From Oscillospiraceae bacterium (GTDB lineage: Bacteria; Bacillota; Clostridia; Oscillospirales; Oscillospiraceae): a stretch of DNA of 64,000 bases. The first letter of the stretch is position 1. Every line of letters begins with the position of its first letter. Made by a program: the position numbers and the translations under genes. Positions 9,972 through 18,464 of the stretch are shown piece by piece. Location: assembly GCA_015067435.1 (NCBI GenBank), contig SVMM01000001.1:124001-188000 (forward strand), read 5' to 3'. The notes beneath the pieces were generated by a model. It saw only the letters and a list, made by a program, of their open reading frames with translations. It did no database searches and was not told the DNA's origin.

Positions 9972-10087
9972 GAAAAAGAAGCGGAGACCATGCTCCCATC
10001 AAGCCATTGAGCCGTCGCGGTTGGATGGTTTTATGGAAGTATTGTCACAAGCTCCAGAAGACAGCCGCTACGGCAGAAAGGGACAAA

Positions 10088-10504
10088 ATGAACATTGCAT
10101 TGATCGCACATGACAACCGCAAGGAGCTGATGGTACAGTTTTGCACCGCCTATGCCGGCATTCTTGCCCGCCATACGCTCTGCGCGACGAATACGACCGG
10201 AAAGGTCATCAGTGACGCGACCGGGCTGAGCATCCACCTGTTTATGAACGGTTCGCAGGGCGGGGACGAGCAGATCGGCGCGCGCATCGACTGCAACGAG
10301 ATCGATCTCGTGCTCTACTTCCACGACCCCAACAGCCCGGAGTACGACGCGAGCATCTCCTATATGGCGAAGCTGTGCGACAAGAACCGCATCCCGTTTG
10401 CGACCAACTCCGCCACCGCGGAGGCGCTGGTGCTGGCGCTCGGGCGCGGCGACCTCGACTGGCGCGACATCGTCAATCCCAAAACAAAGCCGTTCATGGC
10501 GTAA
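10088..10504 (+). CDS. mgsA: methylglyoxal synthase
   Basis: Converts dihydroxyacetone phosphate to methylglyoxal and phosphate, a bypass that relieves sugar-phosphate stress. The 138-residue protein begins MNIALIAHDNRK, as in Bacillus MgsA, and contains the active-site region GSQGGDEQIGA and the conserved FATNSATAEAL. The ATG at 10088 follows AAAGGGA; an in-frame ATG at 10025 would add a non-family extension and is rejected. Length is normal. Confidence 0.93.
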   Translation: MNIALIAHDNRKELMVQFCTAYAGILARHTLCATNTTGKVISDATGLSIHLFMNGSQGGDEQIGARIDCNEIDLVLYFHDPNSPEYDASISYMAKLCDKNRIPFATNSATAEALVLALGRGDLDWRDIVNPKTKPFMA

Positions 10505-10591
10505 GTGCCTTTCCGCCGGACAGCGGCAAAAAACCATCTCCGCCGCTGGGAACGGCGGCAAAATCCAACATAGAAGAAGGAAGAATCAACC

Positions 10592-12361
10592 ATGATGCAG
10601 TCCCGCACACACAATTGCAACCAGCTCCGCATGGAGAACGTCGGCGAGAAGGTCAAGCTTGTCGGCTGGATGGAAAACCTCCGCGAGGTCGGCGGAAGCC
10701 TTGCCTTCCTCGTGCTGCGCGATTTTTACGGCACGACGCAGATCGTCATCGAGACGCCGGACCTGCTCGCGCAGGTCAAGGGCTACAACAAGGAGTCCAC
10801 GATCAGCGTGTCCGGCACAGTCCGCGAGCGCGCGAGCAAGAACCCCAAGCAGGCGACCGGCGACATCGAGGTTGTGCCCGAGACGATCGAGCTGCTCGGC
10901 CGCTGCCGCTACAACGAGCTGCCGTTCGAGATCAACCGCTCGCGCGAGGCGGACGAGTCCGCGCGCCTGAAGTACCGCTATCTTGACCTGCGCAACCCCG
11001 CGGTTAAGGCGAACATCATTCTGCGCTGCAACGTCATCGCCGCGCTGCGCTCCGCCATGCTCGCGCACGATTTTCTGGAGATCACGACGCCGATCCTGAC
11101 CGCGTCGTCCCCCGAGGGCGCGCGCGACTATCTGGTGCCCGCGCGCAAGCACCCCGGCAAGTTCTATGCCCTGCCGCAGGCGCCGCAGCAGTTCAAGCAG
11201 CTGCTCATGACGAGCGGCTTTGACCGTTATTTCCAGATCGCGCCGTGTTTTCGCGACGAGGACGCGCGCGGCGACCGCTCCCCCGGCGAGTTCTACCAGC
11301 TCGACATGGAGATGGCGTTCGCCACGCAGGAGGACGTGTTCGCCATCTGCGAGGACGTGCTCCCGCCGATCTTTGCCAAGTACGGCACGTACAACATCGC
11401 CTCGAAGCCGCCGTTCCGCCGCATCGCCTATCTCGACGCGCTGGAGACCTACGGCTCGGACAAGCCGGACCTGCGCATCGACCTGACCGCGAAGGACGTG
11501 ACCGCGCTCTTCGACGGCACGGAGTTCGAGCCGTTCGCCGGCAAGACCGTCAAGGCGGTGGAGATCACAAACTGCACGCTCACGCGCAAGCAGGTCGAAA
11601 AGCTCCTCGGCGACTGCGAGGTGCAGAGCGGCGCCAAGGGCTACTGGTTCAAGACCGACGAGACCGGCGCGATCGCGGGCGGCGTCGCGAAATTCGTGGA
11701 CGCGGAGAAAGCGAAGGGCTTCTTCTCCCTCGCGCCGAACACGCTTGTCGTCCTCGCCGCGGGCGAGCTCGCGACCAAGATGTCCGGCGTTGAGATCAAG
11801 ACCTTCGGCCGCGCGTGCGAGGGCCACATGGACAAGGAGCGCTACGAGTTCTGCTGGATCACCGACTTCCCGATGTACGAGATCGGCGACGAGAGCGGCG
11901 AGCTGGAGTTCTGCCACAACCCGTTCTCGATGCCCAAGGGCGGCCTCGACGTGCTGCTCCGCGCGGAACGCGGCGAGATCGACCCGCTGACGATCATGGC
12001 GGATCAGTACGACCTCGTGTGCAACGGCGTGGAGCTTTCTTCCGGCGCGGTGCGCAACCACGACCCCGAGATCATGGTCAAGGCGTTCGAGCTGGTGCGC
12101 CTCGGCGAGGACGATGTCAAGGCGAAGTTCCCCGCCATGTACAACGCGTTCTGCTACGGCGCGCCGCCGCACGCGGGCATCGCTCCGGGCGTCGACCGCA
12201 TGGTCATGCTGCTCGCGGGCGAGGATTCGATCCGCGAGATCATCCCCTTCCCCATGAACAAGAACGCGCAGGACGTGATGATGGGCGCGCCGAGCGAGGT
12301 GACACAGAAGCAGCTCGACGAGCTGCACATCGCCGTGACGGCGAAGGAGGACGAAACCTGA
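10592..12361 (+). CDS. aspS: aspartyl-tRNA synthetase
   Basis: Charges tRNA-Asp (or tRNA-Asp/Asn). The 589-residue class IIb enzyme has the N-terminal OB fold (about 1-110), motif 1 after residue 140, motif 2 CFRDEDARGDRSPGEF near residue 217, the bacterial GAD insertion (about 280-420) and motif 3 GIAPGVDRMVMLL near the C-terminus. The size and inserted domain mark it as bacterial type. Its stop overlaps the CTG proposed as start of the next gene (CTGA), which suggests translational coupling. Confidence 0.95.
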   Translation: MMQSRTHNCNQLRMENVGEKVKLVGWMENLREVGGSLAFLVLRDFYGTTQIVIETPDLLAQVKGYNKESTISVSGTVRERASKNPKQATGDIEVVPETIELLGRCRYNELPFEINRSREADESARLKYRYLDLRNPAVKANIILRCNVIAALRSAMLAHDFLEITTPILTASSPEGARDYLVPARKHPGKFYALPQAPQQFKQLLMTSGFDRYFQIAPCFRDEDARGDRSPGEFYQLDMEMAFATQEDVFAICEDVLPPIFAKYGTYNIASKPPFRRIAYLDALETYGSDKPDLRIDLTAKDVTALFDGTEFEPFAGKTVKAVEITNCTLTRKQVEKLLGDCEVQSGAKGYWFKTDETGAIAGGVAKFVDAEKAKGFFSLAPNTLVVLAAGELATKMSGVEIKTFGRACEGHMDKERYEFCWITDFPMYEIGDESGELEFCHNPFSMPKGGLDVLLRAERGEIDPLTIMADQYDLVCNGVELSSGAVRNHDPEIMVKAFELVRLGEDDVKAKFPAMYNAFCYGAPPHAGIAPGVDRMVMLLAGEDSIREIIPFPMNKNAQDVMMGAPSEVTQKQLDELHIAVTAKEDET

Positions 12362-13644
12362 AACATCTGCTGCTCCAACTCATATTGCTGTTTGTGCTGA
12401 CGCTCGCCGGTTGCGGCGGGCGTCAGTCCGCCGCGCCGCAAATTCCGTCCGCGAACGCGCCGCAGGAGGAGCTGAGCGACTTTGCCTACTACGAATACCT
12501 GCCGGAGACCTCTCCGGCGGGTCAGTCGCAGCAGACGCCGCAGGAGGACCCCGCCGTGAAAGCCGCGCGCGAGGCGGCGGAGCGCGAGGCGCAGTTGCGG
12601 CAGCTGGTGAACGACATGTCGCTGGAGGAGAAGGTCGGGCAGCTCTTTTTCGTGAACTGTCCGACGGACGCCGCGAAGAAGATCGCGCAGTACCACCTCG
12701 GCGGCGTGCTGCTGTTCACCGACGACTATAAAAACGCGCTCGGCGGCTGGCTGAGCCGCGAGGATTTCGCCGCGAAGCTCCAAAGCTATCAGGACGCCGC
12801 GGCGGCGGACACGGGCATCCCGCTGTTCATCGGCTCGGACGAGGAGGGCGGCACCGTCACCCGCGCGAGCCGAAACCCGAACCTGTTTGCGGAGAAGTCG
12901 AAGTCGCCGCAGGAGCTGTACGCCGAGGGCGGCATGGGCGCGGTGCTGAACGACACGATGCAGAAGAACAGCACCCTGCGCGCGCTGGGGATCAACGTCA
13001 ACTTTGCTCCCGTGTGCGACGTGTCGACGAACCGGAACGACTTCATGTTCGCGCGCAGCTTCGGCCTCGACGCGGAGCAGACGGCGGATTACGTTGCGCG
13101 CGTCGTGCTCGCCATGGGCGACGCGGATATGGGCAGCGTATTGAAGCACTTCCCCGGCTACGGCAATAACGCGGACACGCACACCGGCATCGCGATCGAC
13201 GAGCGCCCCATCGAGCGCTTCCGCCAGCAGGATTTCCTGCCCTTCCGCGCGGGCATCGCGGCGGGCGGCAAGGTTACGCCGATGGTGCTGGTGTCGCACA
13301 ACATCGTCAACTGCATGGACGCGGAACTGCCCGCCTCCCTCTCCCCCGCCGTGCATCAGATTCTGCGCGACGAGCTGGGCTTTGACGGCGTGGTGCTCAC
13401 CGACGACCTCGCCATGGACGCGGTGAAGGCGTACGCCAACGACGGCAGCGTCGCCGTGCTGGCGCTGCTGGCGGGCAACGACATGATCGTCACCGCCGAT
13501 TTTGAGACGCAGATCCCGCAGGTCATCAACGCCGTGATGGATGGCAGAATATCGGAGGAGCGGGTGAACCTCGCCTGCCTGCGCGTGCTGCGCGCGAAGG
13601 CGGAGCGGTTCGCGGCGCCCCTCTCTCTGGACGGAGGAGACTGA
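12358..13644 (+). CDS. nagZ: GH3 beta-N-acetylhexosaminidase (NagZ-type) lipoprotein, probable CTG start
   Basis: NagZ-type GH3 enzymes remove N-acetylglucosamine from muropeptides; lipoprotein forms act outside the cell in Gram-positives. The frame runs on from the aspS overlap and encodes KHLLLQLILLFVLTLAGC, a clear lipoprotein signal peptide with lipobox LAGC, only if translation starts at CTG 12358. That CTG lies 7 bases after AGGAGG; the next in-frame GTG (12394) would delete the signal. Family motifs are IGSDEEGG, KHFPGYG..DTHTG and the nucleophile in VVLTDDLAMDAV. The mature enzyme follows a linker of about 60 residues. The stop overlaps the next ATG (TGATG). Confidence 0.85.
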   Translation: MKHLLLQLILLFVLTLAGCGGRQSAAPQIPSANAPQEELSDFAYYEYLPETSPAGQSQQTPQEDPAVKAAREAAEREAQLRQLVNDMSLEEKVGQLFFVNCPTDAAKKIAQYHLGGVLLFTDDYKNALGGWLSREDFAAKLQSYQDAAAADTGIPLFIGSDEEGGTVTRASRNPNLFAEKSKSPQELYAEGGMGAVLNDTMQKNSTLRALGINVNFAPVCDVSTNRNDFMFARSFGLDAEQTADYVARVVLAMGDADMGSVLKHFPGYGNNADTHTGIAIDERPIERFRQQDFLPFRAGIAAGGKVTPMVLVSHNIVNCMDAELPASLSPAVHQILRDELGFDGVVLTDDLAMDAVKAYANDGSVAVLALLAGNDMIVTADFETQIPQVINAVMDGRISEERVNLACLRVLRAKAERFAAPLSLDGGD

Positions 13645-14804
13645 TGGAGACCAAAAAGCTCTACTACGAAGACCCGTTTCTGCGCGCGTTTGACGCGCGT
13701 GTGCTCTCCTGCGAGGAGACGAAGCGCGACGGCAAGCCCTGCTTTGCCGTGACGCTGGACGCGACGGCGTTCTATCCCGAGGGCGGCGGACAGCCCGCCG
13801 ATCACGGGACGCTGGGCGGCGTGAACGTGCTGGACGTGCACGAGAAGGACGGCGCGGTCGTCCACTTCTGCGACGGCGCGCTGACGCCGGGCGGGACGGT
13901 GCACGGCGAGCTCGACTGGGCGCGCCGCTTCGACCATATGCAGCAGCACTCCGGCGAGCACATCTGCTCCGGCATGATCTGCGCGCGCTACGGCTGTGAC
14001 AACGTGGGCTTCCACATGGGCGCGGACGTCGTGACCATTGACTTCAATGCCGAGATCGCATGGGACGGGCTCATGGAGATCGAGCGGAAGGCGAACGCCT
14101 ATATCTGCGAGGATCACGCGATCGATATCCGCTTTTACCGCGGCGCGGAGCTGGACGCGGTGGAGTACCGCAGCAAAAAGCCGCTCGACGGCATTGTCCG
14201 CATCGTGTCCTTCCCCGGCGCGGACTGCTGTGCCTGCTGCGGCACGCACGTTTTCCGCAGCGGACAGGTCGGCATCGTCAAGTTCCTCTCCTGCCAGAAG
14301 TTCCGCGACGGCGTGCGCATCGAGCTGCTGTGCGGCGAGCGCGCGTACCGCTATCTCGCCGCCGTCTGGGAGCAGAACCTCCATGTGGCGCAGTCGCTTT
14401 CGGCGAAGCCGACGGAGAGCGCGGCGGCGGTCGCGCGCCTTTCGGACGAGCTGGGCGCGCTCAAGCTGCGCGCGGCGCGGCTGGAGGGCCAGGTGTTCGC
14501 GCAGGTGGCGCAGCGCCTCACGGGCGAGGGCGACGTGGCGCTCTTCGAGGAGGAGATGTCCCCCGACAGCGTCCGAAAGCTCTGCGACGCGGTGACGGAG
14601 ACCTGCGGCGGGCGCTGCGCGGTGTTCGCGGGCGCGGACGGTGCGTGGAAGTACGCGATGGGCTGCCGCGGCGGCGACCTGCGCGAGCTGACAAAGGCGC
14701 TCAACGCCGCGCTGCACGGCCGCGGCGGCGGCAAGCCGGAATTCGTGCAGGGCAGCGTGAGCGCGACAAAAAAAGAAATCGAAGAATTCTTTGCCAAGCA
14801 GTAA
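13644..14804 (+). CDS. alanyl-tRNA editing protein (AlaX-like, with DHHA1-type C-terminus)
   Basis: AlaX-type proteins hydrolyse Ser- or Gly-mischarged tRNA-Ala in trans. This 386-residue protein has the GGGQPADHG block near residue 50, the zinc ligands HSGEH near residue 100 and CCGTH near residue 200 that define the AlaRS editing fold, then a coiled linker and a C-terminal DHHA1-like domain with a glycine-rich segment (RGGGKPEFVQGSV). There is no aminoacylation core. It begins one base inside the nagZ stop. Which mischarged amino acid it clears cannot be read from sequence alone. Confidence 0.85.
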   Translation: METKKLYYEDPFLRAFDARVLSCEETKRDGKPCFAVTLDATAFYPEGGGQPADHGTLGGVNVLDVHEKDGAVVHFCDGALTPGGTVHGELDWARRFDHMQQHSGEHICSGMICARYGCDNVGFHMGADVVTIDFNAEIAWDGLMEIERKANAYICEDHAIDIRFYRGAELDAVEYRSKKPLDGIVRIVSFPGADCCACCGTHVFRSGQVGIVKFLSCQKFRDGVRIELLCGERAYRYLAAVWEQNLHVAQSLSAKPTESAAAVARLSDELGALKLRAARLEGQVFAQVAQRLTGEGDVALFEEEMSPDSVRKLCDAVTETCGGRCAVFAGADGAWKYAMGCRGGDLRELTKALNAALHGRGGGKPEFVQGSVSATKKEIEEFFAKQ

Positions 14805-14946
14805 AGCCCGTGAAATTAACACCCCCGCAGGCGCCGCTGCACCAGTGCAGGCGCCGCCGCGCAGACGCACAGCGCCGCGCGCGAAGACGCACAGCGGCAA
14901 GCGGAAACAGACAATACCCGTATCGACAAGATGCGCCGGAAAAAGA

Positions 14947-15050
14947 GAAGCGCCCTGCCAAAAACTGGCAGAGCGCTTTTTCTCTTTTGGGGAAGTCTGA
15001 AACCGTGTTTTCTCTTTTGGCAAGACAAAAGAGAAAAGGCGGTGTCAGAA
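14947..15050 (+). repeat. dispersed palindromic repeat A, copy 2
   Basis: Lies in the 256-base gap between the convergent genes ending at 14804 and 15061. It starts with a stem around GCGCCCTGCCA/TGGCAGAGCGC and continues with CTTTTGGGGAAGTCTGAAACC, a TTTTCTCTTTTG...CAAAAGAGAAAA stem and GGTGTCAG. The T-rich arms on both strands could terminate transcription in both directions. Confidence 0.8.
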
Positions 15051-15060
15051 ATCGCTCTCT

Positions 15061-16596
15061 TTACTCCGTGGCAGGGTTCTTGTTCGCCTCGATGTTGCGG
15101 ATCGCCAGCAGCACGCCGATCATCAGCAGGATGCTCAGCGGCAGGCAGATGACCCAGTTGCGGATGAAGCCCGCGAAGATGTAGCACACCAGCGCGGTGC
15201 AGCCCGCGGTCAGCGCGTAGGGCAGCTGCGTGGAGACGTGCTGGATGTGGTCGCACTGCGCGCCCGCGGACGCCATGATCGTGGAGTCGGAGATCGGGGA
15301 GCAATGGTCGCCGAACACGCCGCCCGCCATGCAGGCGGAGATGCTGATAATCATCAGCTCGCTGCCCATGTCGGCGTTGAACGCGGCGGAGGCGATGGGG
15401 ATCATGATGCCGAAGGTGCCCCAGCTGGTGCCGGTGGCGAACGCGATGCCGCAGGCGACGAGGAACAGGAACGCCGGCAGCAGGCTCATGATCGCGCTGT
15501 TGGAGGAGAAGGACTCCACGATGCCCGTGACGTAATCGGTGGAGCCGAGGGAGTCAGTCATCGCCTTGAGCGTCCACGCGAAGGTCAGCACGAAGATCGG
15601 CGGGACCATCGCCTTGAAGCCCTCGGGCAGCGCGTTCATGCACTCGTTGAACGTGAGCACGCGCGTGACGAGGTAGAAGACGATCGTGATGATAAGCGCC
15701 ACGACGGAGCCGTATACCAGGCCGACGGAGGCGTCGGAATCGGCGAAGGAGTCGATGAAGCCCGCGCCGTCGAACAGTCCGCCCGTGTAGGTGAGGCCGA
15801 GCACGCAGCAGACGATCAGCACGATAATGGGGAGCACCAGATGGATGACCTTGCCCTTGCTGCTCACGGGCGGGGTGGGCAGATCCTCCGCGCCGGTGAC
15901 GGCGGCATGCGCCGTGTTCTCGTGGATCTCAAGCTTCCTGGTCATCTCCGCGATCTTCATCGGGCCGTAGTCAAACTTGCCCATCGCCAGCGTGAGCATC
16001 ATCGTGATGGTCAGAATGGCGTAGAAGTTATAGGGAATGGCGCGGACAAAGACGGTGAAGCCGTTCGCGCCCTCGACCATGCCGGCGACGGCGGCGGCCC
16101 ACGACGAGATCGGCGCGATGACGCACACCGGCGCGGCGGTGGCGTCGATCAGGTAGGCGAGCTTGGCGCGGGAGATGCCCTGCTGCTCAGCCAGCGGGCT
16201 CATGACCGAGCCGACGGTCAGGCAATTGAAGTAGTCGTCGATGAAGATCAGAACGCCGAGCGCGATGGTCGCGAGCTGCGCGCCGACCTTGGTCTTGACG
16301 TGCTTGCCAGCCCAGCGGCCGAACGCGGCGCTGCCGCCCGCGCGGTTCATCAGCATGACCATCGCGCCGAGCACGACGAGGAAGATGATGATGCCGACGT
16401 TCCAGCTGTCGGTCAGCGAGCCGATCATGCCGTCGATAAAGACGTGCTCCAGCGTGCCGGTGAAGCTGAAGTTGGCGTACAGCGCGCCGCCGAACAGGAT
16501 GCCGATGAACAGCGAGGAATATACCTCCTTGGTGATCAGCGCGAGGGCAATGGCGAGGATCGCGGGAACAAGACACCAGAATGTGTTGGTAAACAT
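15061..16596 (-). CDS. NhaC-family transporter under lysine riboswitch control (predicted lysine transporter)
   Basis: A 511-residue polytopic membrane protein of the NhaC (Na+/H+ antiporter C) superfamily, with about 11-13 hydrophobic segments and family motifs such as IDDYFNCLTVGSVM and the HCSPISDSTI block near the C-terminus. The start at 16596 (MFTNTFW) follows AAAGGAAG; the ATG 20 codons upstream lies inside the riboswitch terminator and is unlikely. The L-box upstream ties expression to lysine. Established work links NhaC-family genes behind L-boxes to lysine transport, so lysine import or export is inferred here rather than Na+ homeostasis. Confidence 0.85.
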   Translation of the reverse strand: MFTNTFWCLVPAILAIALALITKEVYSSLFIGILFGGALYANFSFTGTLEHVFIDGMIGSLTDSWNVGIIIFLVVLGAMVMLMNRAGGSAAFGRWAGKHVKTKVGAQLATIALGVLIFIDDYFNCLTVGSVMSPLAEQQGISRAKLAYLIDATAAPVCVIAPISSWAAAVAGMVEGANGFTVFVRAIPYNFYAILTITMMLTLAMGKFDYGPMKIAEMTRKLEIHENTAHAAVTGAEDLPTPPVSSKGKVIHLVLPIIVLIVCCVLGLTYTGGLFDGAGFIDSFADSDASVGLVYGSVVALIITIVFYLVTRVLTFNECMNALPEGFKAMVPPIFVLTFAWTLKAMTDSLGSTDYVTGIVESFSSNSAIMSLLPAFLFLVACGIAFATGTSWGTFGIMIPIASAAFNADMGSELMIISISACMAGGVFGDHCSPISDSTIMASAGAQCDHIQHVSTQLPYALTAGCTALVCYIFAGFIRNWVICLPLSILLMIGVLLAIRNIEANKNPATE

Positions 16597-16629
16597 GGGA
16601 TGCGCTTCCTTTCTCTTTTGATTTTCACC

Positions 16630-16878
16630 AAAAAAAACAGCCATGACTTCCATCATGACTGAACCGGAAGGACGCGAACGCCCGCCCAGACACCGTCACG
16701 ACAGCTCTCCGCGGCTTGCGCCGCGACAGTCCGGCGGGTATTTCCCGACGGCCCGGTGAATACAAACGCAGGAACCTCTGTACTCCCTCGGCGGAATCCC
16801 CTTTCACTTCCCGGTTGCCTGCCGGTGCTGCGAAGCTACTCTTGTCATCCGCGCCTCTATCAAGACGTTATTCGGTTG
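16630..16878 (-). ncRNA. lysine riboswitch (L-box) with intrinsic terminator
   Basis: Read on the minus strand the leader contains the conserved L-box blocks in order: AGAGGCGCGGATGACAAGAG, AAAGGGGATTCCGCCGA, a GTTTGTATT segment, GGACTGTCGCG and GAGAGCTGTC. It ends with a hairpin CAGTCATGA/TCATGGCTG followed by seven T (16630-16662). High lysine would favour the terminator and shut off the transporter. Together with the promoter it fills the otherwise gene-free stretch 16597-16985. Confidence 0.9.
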
Positions 16879-16884
16879 TCTATC

Positions 16885-16912
16885 AGTATAATCGATTTGC
16901 GCGTTATGTCAA
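16885..16912 (-). promoter_or_regulatory. sigma-A promoter of the L-box transcript
   Basis: TTGACA (16907-16912) and TATACT (16885-16890) on the minus strand with a 16-base spacer; close to consensus. Confidence 0.8.
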
Positions 16913-16985
16913 GGGGAAAACGCGCGGAATGTTCATAATTTGTTCACTTTATCGATGCTCTGTTTCGGCGCGCGGGCGATGTCCG

Positions 16986-18113
16986 TCATCCGGCACAAAA
17001 CGCGACGCGCAGCACGCGGCGGTACATCTGTCCCCAGCTGACGTGCGCGACGCTCTCCCCCGCGAGGATGGGCAGCACGGCGACGCTCTCCCCCGCCGCG
17101 TCGGTCACGCGCAGCTCGCCGAGTTGATCGCCCTTCTCGACGGGCGCGTCCACGCGCTCCGGCAGCACGACCTCCTTTTGCAGCCCGCCCACCCTGGACT
17201 TCTCCACGAGCAGCGTGTTGTCGCCGGTCAGCACAGGCTGCACCGCGCCGCGCTCCCCCAGCGTGACGGGGATGGGCGCGAGCGCCTCGTCGGGCAGAAT
17301 GGCGGCGAGCGCGTAGGTCGCGAAGCCGTAATCGAGCAGCGCGCGGGCGTCGGCGAAGCGCTGATCGCTCGTCGGGGACTTCATCACCACGGCGATCAGC
17401 TCCATGCCGCCGCGCTCGGCGGTGGCGCTGAGGCAGAAGCGCGCGGATTCGGTGTAGCCGGTCTTGAGCCCCGTCGCCCCGTCGTAGAAGCGGATGAGCT
17501 TGTTCGTGTTCACCAGCATGGACGCCCCGTCGCGCAGCGAGTCCATCCACACGGTTGTGAACTGCCGGACGTCGGGATGGTTCAAAATCAGCTCGCGCGA
17601 CATCAGCGCGATGTCGTGTGCGGAGGTCACGTGCCCCTCGGCGGGCAGGCCGGTGGCGTTGACGAAGTGCGTGTCGTTCATCCCCAGCTCCTGCGCGCGG
17701 CGGTTCATGCGCTCGACAAACGCGTCCTCGCTGCCCGCCAGATGCTCGCCGAGCGCGACGGACGCGTCGTTGCCGGAGACGATGCACACCGCCTTCAAAA
17801 GCTCGCGCACGGTCATTTTCTCCCCCTCGCGGAGCCAGATCTGGCTGCCGCCCATGGAGCTGGCGTGCGCGCTGCCGACGACCACGTCGTCATAGCCGAG
17901 CGCGCCGGAGTCGATCGCCTCCATGGTCAGCAGGATGGTCATGATCTTGGTGACGCTGGCGGGCTCGCGCGGCGTGTGCTCGTCCTGCGCGAACAGGATC
18001 GTGCCGGTGGTCTTCTCCATCAGCACGGCGGACGGCGCCTCGATCGACACGGCATGCGCGGGCACGGCGAGCATGAGCGCGGCAAGGCAGAGAGCGGCGA
18101 GAAATCGTTTCAT
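16986..18113 (-). CDS. D-alanyl-D-alanine carboxypeptidase (DacF/PBP5-6 type)
   Basis: Low-molecular-mass PBP that trims the terminal D-Ala from peptidoglycan pentapeptides. The 375-residue protein has a signal peptide ending VPAHA (about residue 21), the active-site SVTK (about 53-56), SGN (about 113-115) and KTG (about 217), followed by a C-terminal beta domain. No clear C-terminal membrane helix is seen, unlike many family members. SD GGAGGGG precedes the ATG. In spore formers one paralogue acts on cortex; that role is not inferable here. No clear intrinsic terminator follows the gene. Confidence 0.9.
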   Translation of the reverse strand: MKRFLAALCLAALMLAVPAHAVSIEAPSAVLMEKTTGTILFAQDEHTPREPASVTKIMTILLTMEAIDSGALGYDDVVVGSAHASSMGGSQIWLREGEKMTVRELLKAVCIVSGNDASVALGEHLAGSEDAFVERMNRRAQELGMNDTHFVNATGLPAEGHVTSAHDIALMSRELILNHPDVRQFTTVWMDSLRDGASMLVNTNKLIRFYDGATGLKTGYTESARFCLSATAERGGMELIAVVMKSPTSDQRFADARALLDYGFATYALAAILPDEALAPIPVTLGERGAVQPVLTGDNTLLVEKSRVGGLQKEVVLPERVDAPVEKGDQLGELRVTDAAGESVAVLPILAGESVAHVSWGQMYRRVLRVAFCAG

Positions 18114-18180
18114 GGAAACCCCTCCGAATCGGTTTTGGTACAGGATATGAAGCGGCGGAGAGAAACATACATTTTTCGCC

Positions 18181-18209
18181 TTGCAAAGTGCGGAAGTATC
18201 TGTTATAAT
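18181..18209 (+). promoter_or_regulatory. sigma-A promoter of tRNA-Gly
   Basis: TTGCAA (18181-18186) and TATAAT (18204-18209) with a 17-base spacer, 20 bases before the tRNA 5' end. Confidence 0.85.
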
Positions 18210-18228
18210 ACATCCCGCAAGTGAATTT

Positions 18229-18302
18229 GCAGGGTTGGTATATCGGTATTACAGCGGCTTCCCAAGCCGTTAAGGCGGGTTCGACTCCCGTACCCTGCTC
18301 CA
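18229..18302 (+). tRNA. tRNA-Gly (anticodon CCC), CCA encoded
   Basis: A 74-base cloverleaf: acceptor GCAGGGT pairs with ACCCTGC, anticodon loop TTCCCAA gives CCC, T arm GGCGGGTTCGACTCCCGT, discriminator T as expected for bacterial tRNA-Gly, and an encoded CCA. It is a single-gene unit with its own promoter and terminator. Confidence 0.95.
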
Positions 18303-18306
18303 AGAA

Positions 18307-18333
18307 AGAGACGGCAAAAGCCGTCTCTTTTTT
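18307..18333 (+). terminator. intrinsic terminator of tRNA-Gly
   Basis: AGAGACGGC and GCCGTCTCT form a 9-base stem with loop AAAA, followed by six T. Confidence 0.9.
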
Positions 18334-18414
18334 GGAGCAGGGGCGCGGCTTTGCCGCGCATAGATCAAATACATCGGGAGGGGCCTACCCTCCCCTCCCG
18401 AACTCTCCCCATGC

Positions 18415-18450
18415 AAAAACCACCGGAATCGACTCGATTCCGGTGGTTTA
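18415..18450 (-). terminator. intrinsic terminator after the zinc-ribbon gene
   Basis: AACCACCGGAATCGA and TCGATTCCGGTGGTT form a long near-perfect stem; on the minus strand it ends in five T. It lies 15 bases beyond the stop of the gene ending at 18465. Confidence 0.85.
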
Positions 18451-18464
18451 TTATAAGGTATCGC

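Noticed and set aside
10025..10087. Upstream ATG as the start of mgsA
   Set aside because: It would add 21 residues absent from the family and has no ribosome binding site, while 10088 has AAAGGGA and a family-like N-terminus.
18375..18400. GGGAGGGG/CCCCTCCC hairpin after the tRNA terminator as a separate RNA gene
   Set aside because: No promoter or conserved RNA features; it is a plain GC-rich inverted repeat between two terminators.
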